Part shown: one piece after another, positions 8,578-17,145 of the stretch
How positions within the stretch are numbered: the stretch's first letter is position 1
How the letters are laid out: each line of letters begins with the position of its first letter
Program-made: the position numbers and the translations under genes
From: Caballeronia sp. dw_276
GTDB taxonomy: Bacteria > Pseudomonadota > Gammaproteobacteria > Burkholderiales > Burkholderiaceae
DNA length: 64,000 bases
NCBI RefSeq assembly: GCF_018449635.1
Contig: NZ_JAAVUV010000008.1
Location: forward strand, 1 to 64,000
Direction: 5' to 3'
The notes under the pieces: generated by a model
Databases searched by the model: none
The model's input: only the letters and a program-made list of their open reading frames with translations
Told to the model about the DNA's origin: nothing

Positions 8578-9384
8578 ATGGCCGAATACTGCTTGCGGGC
8601 CGATGAGTTCGCGATGTTGTCGGACAAGTACGACGCTTATTCCATTGACTTCGCGTATGGATTGCGCATGTTGGAGTTGTGCATCGAGAACGCGAGCGAT
8701 GTGCTCGGCGAGCGGCTAGGATTCGAAGAGTTCGCCGAATGGTTGGATGACTTGTCGCAGCACGTTACAGAAGGTTTCGAGTACCTTGAGCGATATGTCG
8801 ACTCCTTGGAATCGAGCGATTCCACTGCCCAGCAGGAAGAACGAGATGATGCTCTCGAGAGTGACAAGGTAGAGTTGTCGGAGTTGGCAGACCTAATTCG
8901 AGTCGCCGCTGACGGCCTAGAAAGCGCGCTCGACAATTCTCCCGTGGCATCCGTCGTGCCCGACTTAAGCGAGGAAGAAGAAGAGCGACTCGACGAAGAG
9001 GTTGAGTCCGTCGCGGAAAAGGTGAGAGAAGTCGGGTTTGAAACGTATCATTTCCTAATCGGTGCACAGTATCATTGGGAGAAGGTCGCCAGTTCCGACA
9101 TTGAAAAGTTGAAGCTGCAGGATGTAAGTCGCATGTTTGGCGAGAAGCGTGTTGAACGCGAGACCATTCAAGAAAGTGGCGAACCGGAACCACCTCAAGT
9201 TCGAAAGCAAATCCCGGGTCGATTTCGAGCTGCACGCGCCGACGCCAGTGTGGGAAGCATCAGGAGGCGAATCGAGCGTGTCTTCGGCCTGCCGGATGGG
9301 TCTGTCGCGTTGTGTGGACCAGATGGCAAGGCGCTTCGGGCAGACGCAAGGATTGCAACACTGCGACGGCGTTGGGATGCCTGA
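8578..9384 (+). CDS. acidic helical protein of unknown function (268 aa)
   Basis: I place the start at ATG 8578, eight bases after AGAGGTGA; a GTG at 8566 would lie inside that site. The product is 268 residues. Residues 1-160 are strongly acidic and helical (EEEEERLDEEVESVAEKV), probably a coiled coil. The C-terminal 60 residues are basic (GSIRRRIERVFGLPDG, RIATLRRRWDA) and may bind nucleic acid or a partner. No known family is apparent. A short echo of the tail occurs in the next 130 bases (see 9427-9513). It precedes the DUF262 nuclease by about 220 bases on the same strand. Confidence 0.7.
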   Translation: MAEYCLRADEFAMLSDKYDAYSIDFAYGLRMLELCIENASDVLGERLGFEEFAEWLDDLSQHVTEGFEYLERYVDSLESSDSTAQQEERDDALESDKVELSELADLIRVAADGLESALDNSPVASVVPDLSEEEEERLDEEVESVAEKVREVGFETYHFLIGAQYHWEKVASSDIEKLKLQDVSRMFGEKRVERETIQESGEPEPPQVRKQIPGRFRAARADASVGSIRRRIERVFGLPDGSVALCGPDGKALRADARIATLRRRWDA

Positions 9385-9426
9385 CTCGCTAGTACACGGG
9401 AGTGAGGAGTAGAGCAAGTCACTTCG

Positions 9427-9513
9427 ATGGCGCTGCCCCTGTCGTTGGCATCGCTTAGCCTAGAAACAAATCGCGCGTTGGACGCCAAGATTGCGACGCT
9501 ACGACGTCACTGA
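9427..9513 (+). pseudogene. partial duplicate of the preceding gene's tail
   Basis: This 28-codon frame ends NRALDAKIATLRRH and then TGA. The preceding protein ends KALRADARIATLRRRWDA. The shared core AL-(R)A-D-A-(R/K)-IATLRR suggests that the 3' end of the gene was duplicated and then decayed. No independent ribosome site is seen, so it is probably not translated. Confidence 0.4.
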
Positions 9514-9606
9514 CAGCATTAGCCGGGCATTATGCGTTGCGGCTGTCCCGGCAAGGATAACTATCACCCATCGACGTCCTATAACAAGCATTTTCCGGGA
9601 AAGCCC

Positions 9607-11343
9607 ATGCAGCAGCAAAACGTTTCAATTGGCACCCTAGTAGACATGTACAAGCGCGGCGAACTGCGTTTGCCAGAAATCCAGCGCCACTATGTATGGC
9701 GGGCGACCCGTGTGCGGGACCTACTTGATTCGCTCTATCGCGGCTACCCCAGCGGTTCCATCCTGATGTGGGAGACCGACGAGCCGGTACCGACGCGGGA
9801 TTTCGCTATCGCGCAGGATTCCAACGCCTTTGCGGGACGCAAACTGTTGCTGGATGGTCAGCAACGGCTAACCTCACTGGCTGCAGTGTTGCATGGTGAA
9901 CCAGTTTCGGTTCGTGGTCGTAAGCGGGCCATCGACATTCTGTTTAACCTGGAGCACCCAGACGGACCTCCAACTGACATCGTCGAGGTGGATAGCGACG
10001 AAGAGTCCCCGGTTACTCCAGATGACGAGGTGGCGGAAGAGGCTGAAGACAGCGACGAAATCGACGAAAGCGAACAGGGGCTCCAGGCGAAGCTGAACCG
10101 CCGTACCTTCGTGGTGGCGAGCAAGAGCCTGCTGTCTCAGCCGAACTGGGTGTCGGTTACCCAAGTCTTTCGAACGGCAAACGACGCCGAAATTCTCGAG
10201 AAGGCTGGAATTGAATCGTTCAAAGACGCGCGCTTTCAAAAGTATTCCGACCGCCTTAAGAAACTGCGTGCTATCAAGGACTACCACTATGTAGTGCACG
10301 TGCTGGAGCGTGGCATGAGCTACGAAGAGGTCACGGAAATCTTCGTGCGAGTGAACTCGCTCGGAGCAAAGCTGCGTTCTTCTGACCTCGCGTTGGCACA
10401 AATGACCTCGCGTTGGCCTAACCTGCTTAAGGAACTCGAGGCGTTTCAGGAGGAGTGCGAGCAGAACTGGTTCACCATCGAGCTTGGTCAACTCGTGCGT
10501 GCTATCGTGGTCTTTGCCACGAAACAGTGCCTTTTTCGCAGTGTCGCCAGCACGCCGGTAGATGCGTTGAAGGAAGGCTGGAAACAGGCGCAAGAAGGGC
10601 TTCATTTCGCCATCAACTTCCTGCGCACCAATGCGGGCATCGAAGACGAGTCGCTGCTGTCGTCACCCATGTTCATTCATGTGCTAGCGGCGGTGAGCCG
10701 GGTCAAAGACAACAAACTTACTGCTGTCGAACAAAACCAGCTTTTGCACTGGTTACTGGTTGCCAATGCTCGCGGTCGCTATTCGCGTGGTTCGACCGAA
10801 ACCCTGCTGAATGAGGACTTGGCTATCTTGTTTCGCACGGGCAATGTTGCCGCATTGATGGAGCCCGTCAAACGACAATTTGGACGGCTGCATATCGAGG
10901 TCGGTGACCTCGCGGGACGCGGGGTCAACAGCCCCCTATTCGCTCTCGCTTATCTTGCTTTAAAGGCCTCCGGAGCCAAGGACTGGTACAGCGGTTTAGG
11001 TTTATCGCTTGGGCATCAGGGCAAACTTCATTTCATCCAATGGCACCATATCATCCCAAAGTCGTTGCTTAAGTTAAAGTACGAAACATCCGAAATAAAC
11101 GAGATTGCCAACATGGCCTTCATTACCGGCCAAACCAACCGACGTATCAGTAACAAGGAAGCTACCGGGTACTTGGCTGACATTGTTGCTAAGCAGGGCA
11201 CAGTTGCACTGACAAGCCAATGCGTGCCAACCGACCCAAACTTATGGGCGACAGAGCGCTATCAGGAGTTCTTGCAACAACGCCGCGACGCACTTGTCGC
11301 ACGCATGAACGAGTTTATTCGGGACAAAGCGAAGCTAACCTAG
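9607..11343 (+). CDS. DUF262-HNH nuclease (GmrSD-like, probable modification-dependent restriction)
   Basis: ATG 9607 follows CCGGGAAAG; an in-frame start at 9532 is possible. The product has 578 residues. DUF262 (ParB/Srx-like) occupies residues 5-110, with LPEIQRHYVW at 22-31 and the NTP-binding motif DGQQRLTS at 83-90. An acidic insert follows at about 127-158. The C-terminal end has an HNH-type core, IQWHHIIPKS around H480/H481 and then NEIANMAFITGQTNRRISNK. In GmrSD enzymes the DUF262 half senses and hydrolyses nucleotide while an HNH (DUF1524) half cuts modified DNA. The key residues of both are present. It stands alone without a methylase, which fits type IV restriction. Substrate is not shown by sequence. 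Confidence 0.88.
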   Translation: MQQQNVSIGTLVDMYKRGELRLPEIQRHYVWRATRVRDLLDSLYRGYPSGSILMWETDEPVPTRDFAIAQDSNAFAGRKLLLDGQQRLTSLAAVLHGEPVSVRGRKRAIDILFNLEHPDGPPTDIVEVDSDEESPVTPDDEVAEEAEDSDEIDESEQGLQAKLNRRTFVVASKSLLSQPNWVSVTQVFRTANDAEILEKAGIESFKDARFQKYSDRLKKLRAIKDYHYVVHVLERGMSYEEVTEIFVRVNSLGAKLRSSDLALAQMTSRWPNLLKELEAFQEECEQNWFTIELGQLVRAIVVFATKQCLFRSVASTPVDALKEGWKQAQEGLHFAINFLRTNAGIEDESLLSSPMFIHVLAAVSRVKDNKLTAVEQNQLLHWLLVANARGRYSRGSTETLLNEDLAILFRTGNVAALMEPVKRQFGRLHIEVGDLAGRGVNSPLFALAYLALKASGAKDWYSGLGLSLGHQGKLHFIQWHHIIPKSLLKLKYETSEINEIANMAFITGQTNRRISNKEATGYLADIVAKQGTVALTSQCVPTDPNLWATERYQEFLQQRRDALVARMNEFIRDKAKLT

Positions 11344-11663
11344 CTTACCTAAGGGTCATTGGTGGGGTACGATGTCAAATCTGCGGGGTTTCGTCATCAT
11401 TCAGGCAGCGTAAAAGGACGCGCGCGTTCGAACATTCGACAGCAGCTATCCTCTGGCGGCGCTCATGTTGCGCGCGGTAGAGCAGTACAACCGATTCAGT
11501 TCGCCTGCTGGGTGAACTCAGTCCGGTCCCGCGGAATAATTCGGCTCTGACCCGCATCTTTCTCGTTACGTACCATGCTTCTGACGACCACGGCCGATTT
11601 GGTCGAGATTGAGGCTGTCCTAACCCCTACCCTCGCGACATTCGCGCTTACCACCGCAGCGAC
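11344..11663. other. intergenic, 320 bp
   Basis: No protein-like frame or clear hairpin is seen. The three short frames that cross it are arginine-rich shadows. It must hold the end of the nuclease transcript and the promoter of the gene at 11664. Confidence 0.35.
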
Positions 11664-12374
11664 ATGAGACAACCGACACCCCTCGATAGGGCTTTGCGCG
11701 AGCCCTTAGAGCTTGAGCTCTCGCCGGCCTTTCCGCAATTCCGCGAAGGTCCGTCATGCAGTCTTAAGCGTGCGTTGTTTGCTATTTATGTCGAGCCGCC
11801 AGCAGCGCTCGGGTTGAATGAGATATTGCCTGTCCTACGGAAGAAGGTTCGAGCGGACGTCAAACCAAGCCGCGCCTCCCTTCGCTATTCGGGGCTTGCG
11901 GGACACGGCCTGGCGCGCAGGGGAGGAACTGCCGCTTGGGTTGATGCCGAGAGTATTGACGAATCTGGTGCTCAGAACGTGACGCCCTACCTTAGGTACC
12001 GGTTAATCGTCACCGACAGGCTAGAGCCCATCGGCTATTGCACCTTTTCATTGTGCGTCCGCTGCGACGCCAGCGTCGAGATAGAGGTCTTTGAGATTTG
12101 GCTTGAGGCGCGGTACAGGGGCATCTCACTCGGGAGGGACCTTGCGAGCAAGATTGCTTCGATGGTGATGTCAACTCTGGAGCGGTTGGATGGTCGAATA
12201 AGCGAGGCAGGATTGAAGAGTCTTTCCTTGAAACTGGTGGTCTGCGGGGATATTTATTCGGAGTCCGGCGCGCGGTTCGTGAAAAACGTTGCATCATCGC
12301 TTACGTTCGAAACATGCTACGCAGTGTGGTTTCGCCTCGAGATTGAGGACATAGCCTGCGAACTGAGATGGTGA
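11664..12374 (+). CDS. possible GNAT-fold acetyltransferase (236 aa)
   Basis: The product is 236 residues. The middle part reads like a GNAT core: a beta strand RLIVTDRLEPIGYCTFSL, an acidic strand EVFEIWLE and then RYRGISLGRDLASKIA. The last matches the acetyl-CoA pyrophosphate loop pattern R/Q-x-x-G-x-G/A with a serine in the third fixed position. The C-terminal part (LKSLSLKLVVCGD, VKNVASSLTFE) would complete the fold. No RNA-type or antibiotic-type signature is seen, so the acceptor is unknown. The start at ATG 11664 has no strong ribosome site. The assignment rests on one motif and may be wrong. Confidence 0.5.
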   Translation: MRQPTPLDRALREPLELELSPAFPQFREGPSCSLKRALFAIYVEPPAALGLNEILPVLRKKVRADVKPSRASLRYSGLAGHGLARRGGTAAWVDAESIDESGAQNVTPYLRYRLIVTDRLEPIGYCTFSLCVRCDASVEIEVFEIWLEARYRGISLGRDLASKIASMVMSTLERLDGRISEAGLKSLSLKLVVCGDIYSESGARFVKNVASSLTFETCYAVWFRLEIEDIACELRW

Positions 12375-13275
12375 AGGGACGACCTGACTCTCGCGCTTCG
12401 GGAGAAAGTCAAAATGCCGCTGCCCTTCGAAATATGCGGAAAGCGAGGAATCCCGTGGATATGTGTTAAGTCTCTCACGAGTAGCGTACCGCGCTGACGG
12501 TCGCGCTATGAAAACTAAGAATGAGGAAGCATATGGCCAATTGCGACCTATCACGCGTCGACCGCACGCCGGGCTGCCTCTACGGCTTGTAGCGGTGATG
12601 ACGTGCTCGGAGTGCCGTACAAGTTTCACGACGCTTACATCTTTGACTGCTTTTAAGAATTCTCTATCGTCCGAATCGCCCACCATCGCGCAGCGCATCC
12701 TTAGGGTTGGTTGCAACTTTGACGATGGCTGATTCGAGTTTGATTTTGTCGACGGAGATGCTGGGGTTATCTCAATGCTTATGGGCCTATGAAACTCGCC
12801 CAGATGAGAAGAGCTCGACAACAACGATACTCAATACCGAAAAGTTTCGGATTCAAGGGAAGTGGTTCATAAGCGTCGACAGCATAGAAATGATAAATCC
12901 ATTAGAAAAGGGGCCCATTTCGGAGTCCCCCATCTCTCGTTAACGCGCTCGCCATCGAGCGTGACTCGCCTCGTTCGCATGTCCGTCACTGTGCGTGTGG
13001 TTAACGAAGGCGACGAGGAAAGTCTGGAATGCGGGCGACGTGGGTGCATTTGATACAGCTGTCAGCCAAACACCAAAGTGATGCTTGGCGGTGAATGGAC
13101 AGAAAAGAATTGAAAACTTTCTATCCGTCACGCTTTGTGGCTTATTCCGTAGAGCTGCCGTGCTTACTGCTCGGAATTATCCCAACTGTGAACGGCGGTC
13201 GAAATCCGACACTAAACGGCGGCGGGTGTTTTCCGGGAACGAATTTTGATTAGCGCGCGAGCAAAAAGTCTCGTA
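12375..13275. other. gene-poor stretch of about 0.9 kb
   Basis: Frames at 12463-12732 (plus), 12707-12943 (plus) and 12294-12824 (minus) are open but lack ribosome sites and look random. The minus frame contains AMVGDSDDREFLKAV, which superficially recalls a HAD motif but has no supporting context. No tRNA or known RNA was found. The stretch leads into the structured element at 13276. Confidence 0.35.
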
Positions 13276-13407
13276 GCGGGGTCAAGGGCAAGCGCAGCTT
13301 CTCGAAGCGAATCCTTGACCCCGCGAAGGGACAAAAAACTGGTCCTGGGGTTCGACCTCGGTCGCGCCCATAAAAGCGCATTCTCGCCGCCGTCTAACGG
13401 CGGTTTT
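13276..13407 (+). ncRNA. candidate small structured RNA ending in an intrinsic terminator
   Basis: A perfect 12-bp inverted repeat, GCGGGGTCAAGG (13276-13287) and CCTTGACCCCGC (13313-13324), encloses 25 bases that themselves hold a small hairpin (GCTT-CTCG-AAGC at 13297-13308). About 60 bases later comes a clean rho-independent terminator on the same strand. No open frame with a ribosome site explains the terminator, so a short RNA transcribed rightward is a reasonable reading. Its promoter would lie upstream of 13276; I could not identify convincing boxes. It could instead be a mobile hairpin element next to an unrelated terminator. Confidence 0.45.
13387..13407 (+). terminator. rho-independent terminator
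   Basis: CCGCCGT at 13387-13393, loop CTA, ACGGCGG at 13397-13403, followed by TTTT. The stem is a perfect 7 bp and GC-rich. There is no T-run on the opposite strand, so it acts on rightward transcription. Confidence 0.75.
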
Positions 13408-13590
13408 GCATCGCCGCTAACACCAACCGTAGAGAAAGCTGCGGGCGCTAGCGAACCGTGATTGAAAGAGCTATGCAAGATTCATGAAGTCGCTATTCAA
13501 TCCCACGCCGGAACCTTTTGTAGTGTTATTTTCGGCCGTATAGGATGCGGATAATCTCGTGGTGGTGGCTTCCCTCAAAGGATTGCGACG

Positions 13591-14622
13591 ATGCTGAACA
13601 CTGAAGCGGATGATTCAAGCCCAATGCGGGCAGTATATTCAACCGTTGGGGGCGACGAAATTCGCAAAGTACTTGAGCGGGATTTTGGAATCGGACCAAT
13701 CGTTGATTGCACGTTGTTGCAGGCGGGCTTCAACGACATTTACGAAGTTGCTCTGTTGGACGGCCGGCGCTGTGTCGCGCGCTTGAGCTCTCGCCTGGAA
13801 CGCGGAGTTCCGAACGTCGACTACGAGACAGCTCTGCTCCGACATCTGAAGCGCGCCGGAGCGGCGGTTGCCGCTCCTTGGGTAGCTAAAGACGGGGCGC
13901 TCAGCGTAGAGGTCGCTGCGCCTGAAGGACGGCGGTCTCTGGTTGTTTTTGATTTTCTTTCGGGTAATCCGCCGCGAAACGAGCCGACCGACATCGCAGA
14001 AATGGGCGCGGAGCTGGCGCGTATTCACATCCTATCCCGAGATTACAGAGGGCCTGCGAGCAACTACCAACTTGATTTTGACCATCTCCTGCGCCGTCCG
14101 CTAGCGCGACTGCTGGCGCTGAGAGACCTGGACGTAGACGTGCGCGAAATGCTGAGTTCGACTGCGGCAAGTCTTGAGGCGCGCATAGCGACATTCACCG
14201 AGCTCACGCTCGTTGAGTGCCATGGGGATTGCCACGGAGGAAACACATTGCTGAGCGACGGGCCCCAAGGCTCAAGGGTAGCTTCGTTCTTTGACTTCGA
14301 CGACGGTGGGCCAGGCTATCTTGCCTATGACCTTTCGGTGTACCTATGGAGCAACTTGCTGGGACGACAGCTTGCGAATCCGGACGAAAAGGTAAGAGCT
14401 AACTGGGGACATTTTGTTAACGGCTACCGAAGCGTCGAACCAGTCTCATTATCGGATTTCGAGGCCATCACAACATTCGTCGCAATCCGGCATTTTTGGT
14501 TGATGGGCGAGTACGCGAGCCGTCTGAATCGAATGGGAATGAGGGTATTCCGCGGGCCATGGTTTCGAAAGAACTTTGAGCTCGTCAAGGTGTGGCAATC
14601 TCTTAGTACTCCAATTCCCTAA
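13591..14622 (+). CDS. APH/choline-kinase-fold phosphotransferase
   Basis: This 343-residue protein has the aminoglycoside-phosphotransferase (APH, PF01636) layout. An N-lobe with CVARLSS and E79 is followed by the catalytic loop HGDCHGGN at 211-218 (D213, N218) and the metal-binding FFDFDDGG at 233-240 (D235). In related enzymes the loop transfers phosphate from ATP to a small hydroxyl substrate such as homoserine, choline or an aminoglycoside. The N-lobe lysine position reads arginine (VARL), which is seen in some non-antibiotic members. The short HGDCHGGN and DFDDGGPG pattern recalls the RdoA/YihE stress kinases as well as generic phosphotransferases. Substrate is unknown; resistance is not implied. 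Confidence 0.85.
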   Translation: MLNTEADDSSPMRAVYSTVGGDEIRKVLERDFGIGPIVDCTLLQAGFNDIYEVALLDGRRCVARLSSRLERGVPNVDYETALLRHLKRAGAAVAAPWVAKDGALSVEVAAPEGRRSLVVFDFLSGNPPRNEPTDIAEMGAELARIHILSRDYRGPASNYQLDFDHLLRRPLARLLALRDLDVDVREMLSSTAASLEARIATFTELTLVECHGDCHGGNTLLSDGPQGSRVASFFDFDDGGPGYLAYDLSVYLWSNLLGRQLANPDEKVRANWGHFVNGYRSVEPVSLSDFEAITTFVAIRHFWLMGEYASRLNRMGMRVFRGPWFRKNFELVKVWQSLSTPIP

Positions 14623-14790
14623 AGCCTTCCGCTCTCAAACACATTGTCGGCCATTTTGCCGTGAAGACAAACGTCTAGAAAACCTTAGTTAGGCTACAGG
14701 CAACGAATGATTTAGACGCGCGTTCCCGTTTTCATTCCGAGCTCCGCTACAACAATGCTTTAGCGTTTCCTCGTAAGGCCGTGAAAGATT

Positions 14791-15030
14791 GTGGCCAACT
14801 ACTTTACGGAGGTCACCGTGCCTGCACTCGAACAAATCCAAGCGAAAGATGTTGAAGCTTCAGGCTCAAGCGGATGCATTGATTGCAAAAAGCGCACATG
14901 CAGCGCTCGACCAGATTCGGCGACTGATGCGTGAACATAGACGACAACTGAAGATATCGAGGCAGGAGCGAAAGCGAAGCGAGTTACCGACCAACGGGAC
15001 TTCTTCCAAGGGCAAGGGTAGACTTACTCC
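14791..15030 (+). pseudogene. H-NS family gene, broken by frameshifts
   Basis: The start GTG GCC AAC TAC TTT ACG GAG reads VANYFTEVTVPALEQIQAK, the typical opening of Burkholderia H-NS proteins. The match then jumps frame to KLQAQADALIAKSAHAALDQIRRLM (from 14849). It jumps again to TTTEDIEAGAKAKR with a TAG just before it, and returns to SSKGKGRLTP. The AT-hook-like C-terminal DNA-binding part is not recognisable. At least two frameshifts and one stop make it a pseudogene. H-NS copies on mobile elements normally silence foreign DNA, so this one probably once served the element. Confidence 0.8.
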
Positions 15031-15189
15031 ATGCCTTTCTATTGAGCAGCGGTCTTTGTGGACCTGCTGCTGTAAGCGAGATTGCTTAATGCTCGCACTT
15101 CCGTAGGAAACGAGTTAGCTCGCTGCGTGCCATTCATCGAGTGCTGCTGCGGCGCATCCCAAAGTCGGGTTCACGCGGGCAGGAATTCT

Positions 15190-15462
15190 TCAAATGAGAA
15201 TTCGATACCGGTTGCTACGGCCGTGCAGCTCTACTGCGATAAGTTTGTGTTTTTTAAGTACATCAATAGCGACCCTCGTTGTGTCAACGCTTTTATCTAT
15301 AAGCTCAGAAATCTCTTCAAGGGTTCGTGTCGAAGTTGGAGACTCCCTGGTCGCCGCCGCTGCGATAACGGCCAGGACGGCATATGCCGTGACGCCAATC
15401 TTTGCTACCAAGCCATCGAGCACGTCTTGAGGGAAGAATTCTCCGCAATAGTCTTTTTCCAT
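15190..15462 (-). CDS. small winged-helix protein (90 aa)
   Basis: ATG 15462 follows CGAGGT five bases upstream and yields a 90-residue protein; the open frame extends to 15561 without a better start. Residues 45-85 (TLEEISELIDKSVDTTRVAIDVLKKHKLIAVE and then SNRYRIL) have the order helix, helix-turn-helix, wing of MarR/GntR-like DNA-binding domains. The N-terminal half has an alanine-rich helix (AYAVLAVIAAAAT). No effector domain is present, so it may act as a bare DNA binder, for example a plasmid- or phage-type regulator. No operator is obvious. Confidence 0.7.
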   Translation of the reverse strand: MEKDYCGEFFPQDVLDGLVAKIGVTAYAVLAVIAAAATRESPTSTRTLEEISELIDKSVDTTRVAIDVLKKHKLIAVELHGRSNRYRILI

Positions 15463-15841
15463 GGAAACCTCGAGTTTTGCGGTGGACACCCGACTGTCCC
15501 TTCGACGCATCGCCGGAGTTATACGCCGGTTTGAACATGGGCACTTGAGGGGAACGTGCACGGCAAGCGGATGTTAGGCAATGGCATGGTTGTAAGCCAA
15601 ATTGGTAAATTCGGATAGGTACTCGCGGGCTCAAAACACGAGACGCTCGCCATGACCGAGATGTTCAGCGCTTCGCTAGTGCGTCGCGATGTTAAGCACA
15701 TGAATGCGCTCCGTAGCAGAGCAGCCGCATGCTATAGCAATGCAACCGCCTGCTAACCAGAAACCAGCCTGTTTATTGGGATAAAAGGCGGCACGGAAGT
15801 CGCACCGTTCCGAAATTGGCACAGACTAACCCGGGAGCGAT

Positions 15842-17017
15842 TTAAATGAGTTCCTTCAGCACCTCCGGATTCCAGTTGTTCAACTGGTCAATGCGTCCTT
15901 CGCGGACTTTATTCGCCCAATCCGGATTTACCAGCATTCCGCGACCCACCGCAATAAGGTCGAAGTCGCCACGGTCGACTAGCTGCAGCAGATTATCGAG
16001 CGACGCAACGTTGCTACCTTCACCCATCAGTGTGTCGATATGCTCGCCCGTCATGCCGATGGAGCCTACAGTAATAGTCGGCTTTCCAGAGAGCTTCTTC
16101 GTCCACGCGGCGAGGTTCTGGTCAGAGCCAAATTCCGTGTCCCAGAATCGACGTGTCGAGCAGTGGAAGACGTCAACGCCTGCGTCCACCATGATGCGCG
16201 AGAATTCCTCAAGTTCCTCAGGCGTGTTGAAGTTCTTCGCCTTGAAGTCCTGCACCTTCCACTGCGAGATGCGCAGCGATATGGCGAAGTCCGGTCCAGT
16301 CATGCGACGAATCTCTGCGATGGCGTCTGCAGCGAGGCGAGCTCTATTTTGCAGCGAACCGCCCCACTTGTCGGTACGCGTGTTGGTACCCGGCCAGAAA
16401 AACTGGTCAAGGAGGTAGCCATGCGCCGCATGGAGTTCAACGCCATTGAAGCCAACCAATTTCGCGTTGATAGCAGCCTTGCCATAGGCTTCAACGATGG
16501 AATCCAGGTCTGCGGGGAGAGCCGGGTCTCCGTCGAGCGTGGTCGGCTTTCCAATACCCCCGAAAAGACCAGAGGGGCCGACACGACGCGGCGGCTTGTA
16601 GTCCTCGCGTTTTGCTTCGTATAGACCGTCAACAGTGTGCTGCTTCATCTGGCCAACATGCCAGAGCTGCGCAAGGATAGGCGTGTCTTCGGCGTGTACA
16701 GCGTCCACGACCCTCTTCCAGCCGCCGAGTGCTTCCACACCATACATTCGAGGAACATCCACCTCGTTGGCTGCGGCGTCGTGCGGAACCCACGTTCCTT
16801 CTGTGATGATGAGGCCAACGCCGCCCTCAGCGCGTTTGCGGTAGTACTCGGCATTGGCATCGCCTGGAACACCCGCCGGCGTCATGGTCCGAGTCATCGG
16901 TGACATGACGACTCGGTTTTTCAGAGGCAGTCCACCGATTTGGACCGGCTCGAAAAGCTTCGTGGTACGTTCAGCGGCGATGGCTTCTACCGGTTTTTGC
17001 GAAACGTGTGCATTCAC
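15842..17017 (-). CDS. Old Yellow Enzyme family NADH:flavin oxidoreductase
   Basis: I choose GTG 17017 because AGGAGG stands seven bases upstream; the open frame runs on to 17077 without a site. The 391-residue TIM barrel carries the FMN-binding start KLFEPVQIGGLPLKNRVVMSPM and the active-site pair in GVELHAAHGYLLDQFF (HxxH class). NxRxDKWGGSLQNRAR follows, and near the end comes a phosphate-binding segment LIAVGRGMLVNPDW. OYE enzymes reduce activated C=C bonds of enones or nitro compounds with NAD(P)H. It is the second gene of a leftward pair with the GST gene 128 bases upstream, which suggests electrophile detoxification. Confidence 0.93.
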   Translation of the reverse strand: MNAHVSQKPVEAIAAERTTKLFEPVQIGGLPLKNRVVMSPMTRTMTPAGVPGDANAEYYRKRAEGGVGLIITEGTWVPHDAAANEVDVPRMYGVEALGGWKRVVDAVHAEDTPILAQLWHVGQMKQHTVDGLYEAKREDYKPPRRVGPSGLFGGIGKPTTLDGDPALPADLDSIVEAYGKAAINAKLVGFNGVELHAAHGYLLDQFFWPGTNTRTDKWGGSLQNRARLAADAIAEIRRMTGPDFAISLRISQWKVQDFKAKNFNTPEELEEFSRIMVDAGVDVFHCSTRRFWDTEFGSDQNLAAWTKKLSGKPTITVGSIGMTGEHIDTLMGEGSNVASLDNLLQLVDRGDFDLIAVGRGMLVNPDWANKVREGRIDQLNNWNPEVLKELI

Positions 17018-17145
17018 GTGAACCTCCTGTATCAAAATCAAAATTTTGTGAACAGGCACCGGACTAGGCCGGGGCATACCGGCGTTTTCCGGGGCCGTCT
17101 GACAGGCGATGACTGCAACCGAGCGGCATACGCCGCCAGCGTTGG

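Noticed and set aside
12294-12824. 176-codon minus frame with AMVGDSDDREFLKAV, recalling a HAD motif
   Set aside because: It overlaps the end of the plus-strand gene at 11664-12374, lacks a ribosome site, and no other HAD motif is present.
13340-13370. GGGGTTCGACCTC resembling a tRNA/tmRNA T-loop
   Set aside because: No further tRNA or tmRNA structure surrounds it, and it lies between the hairpin and the terminator of the candidate RNA.
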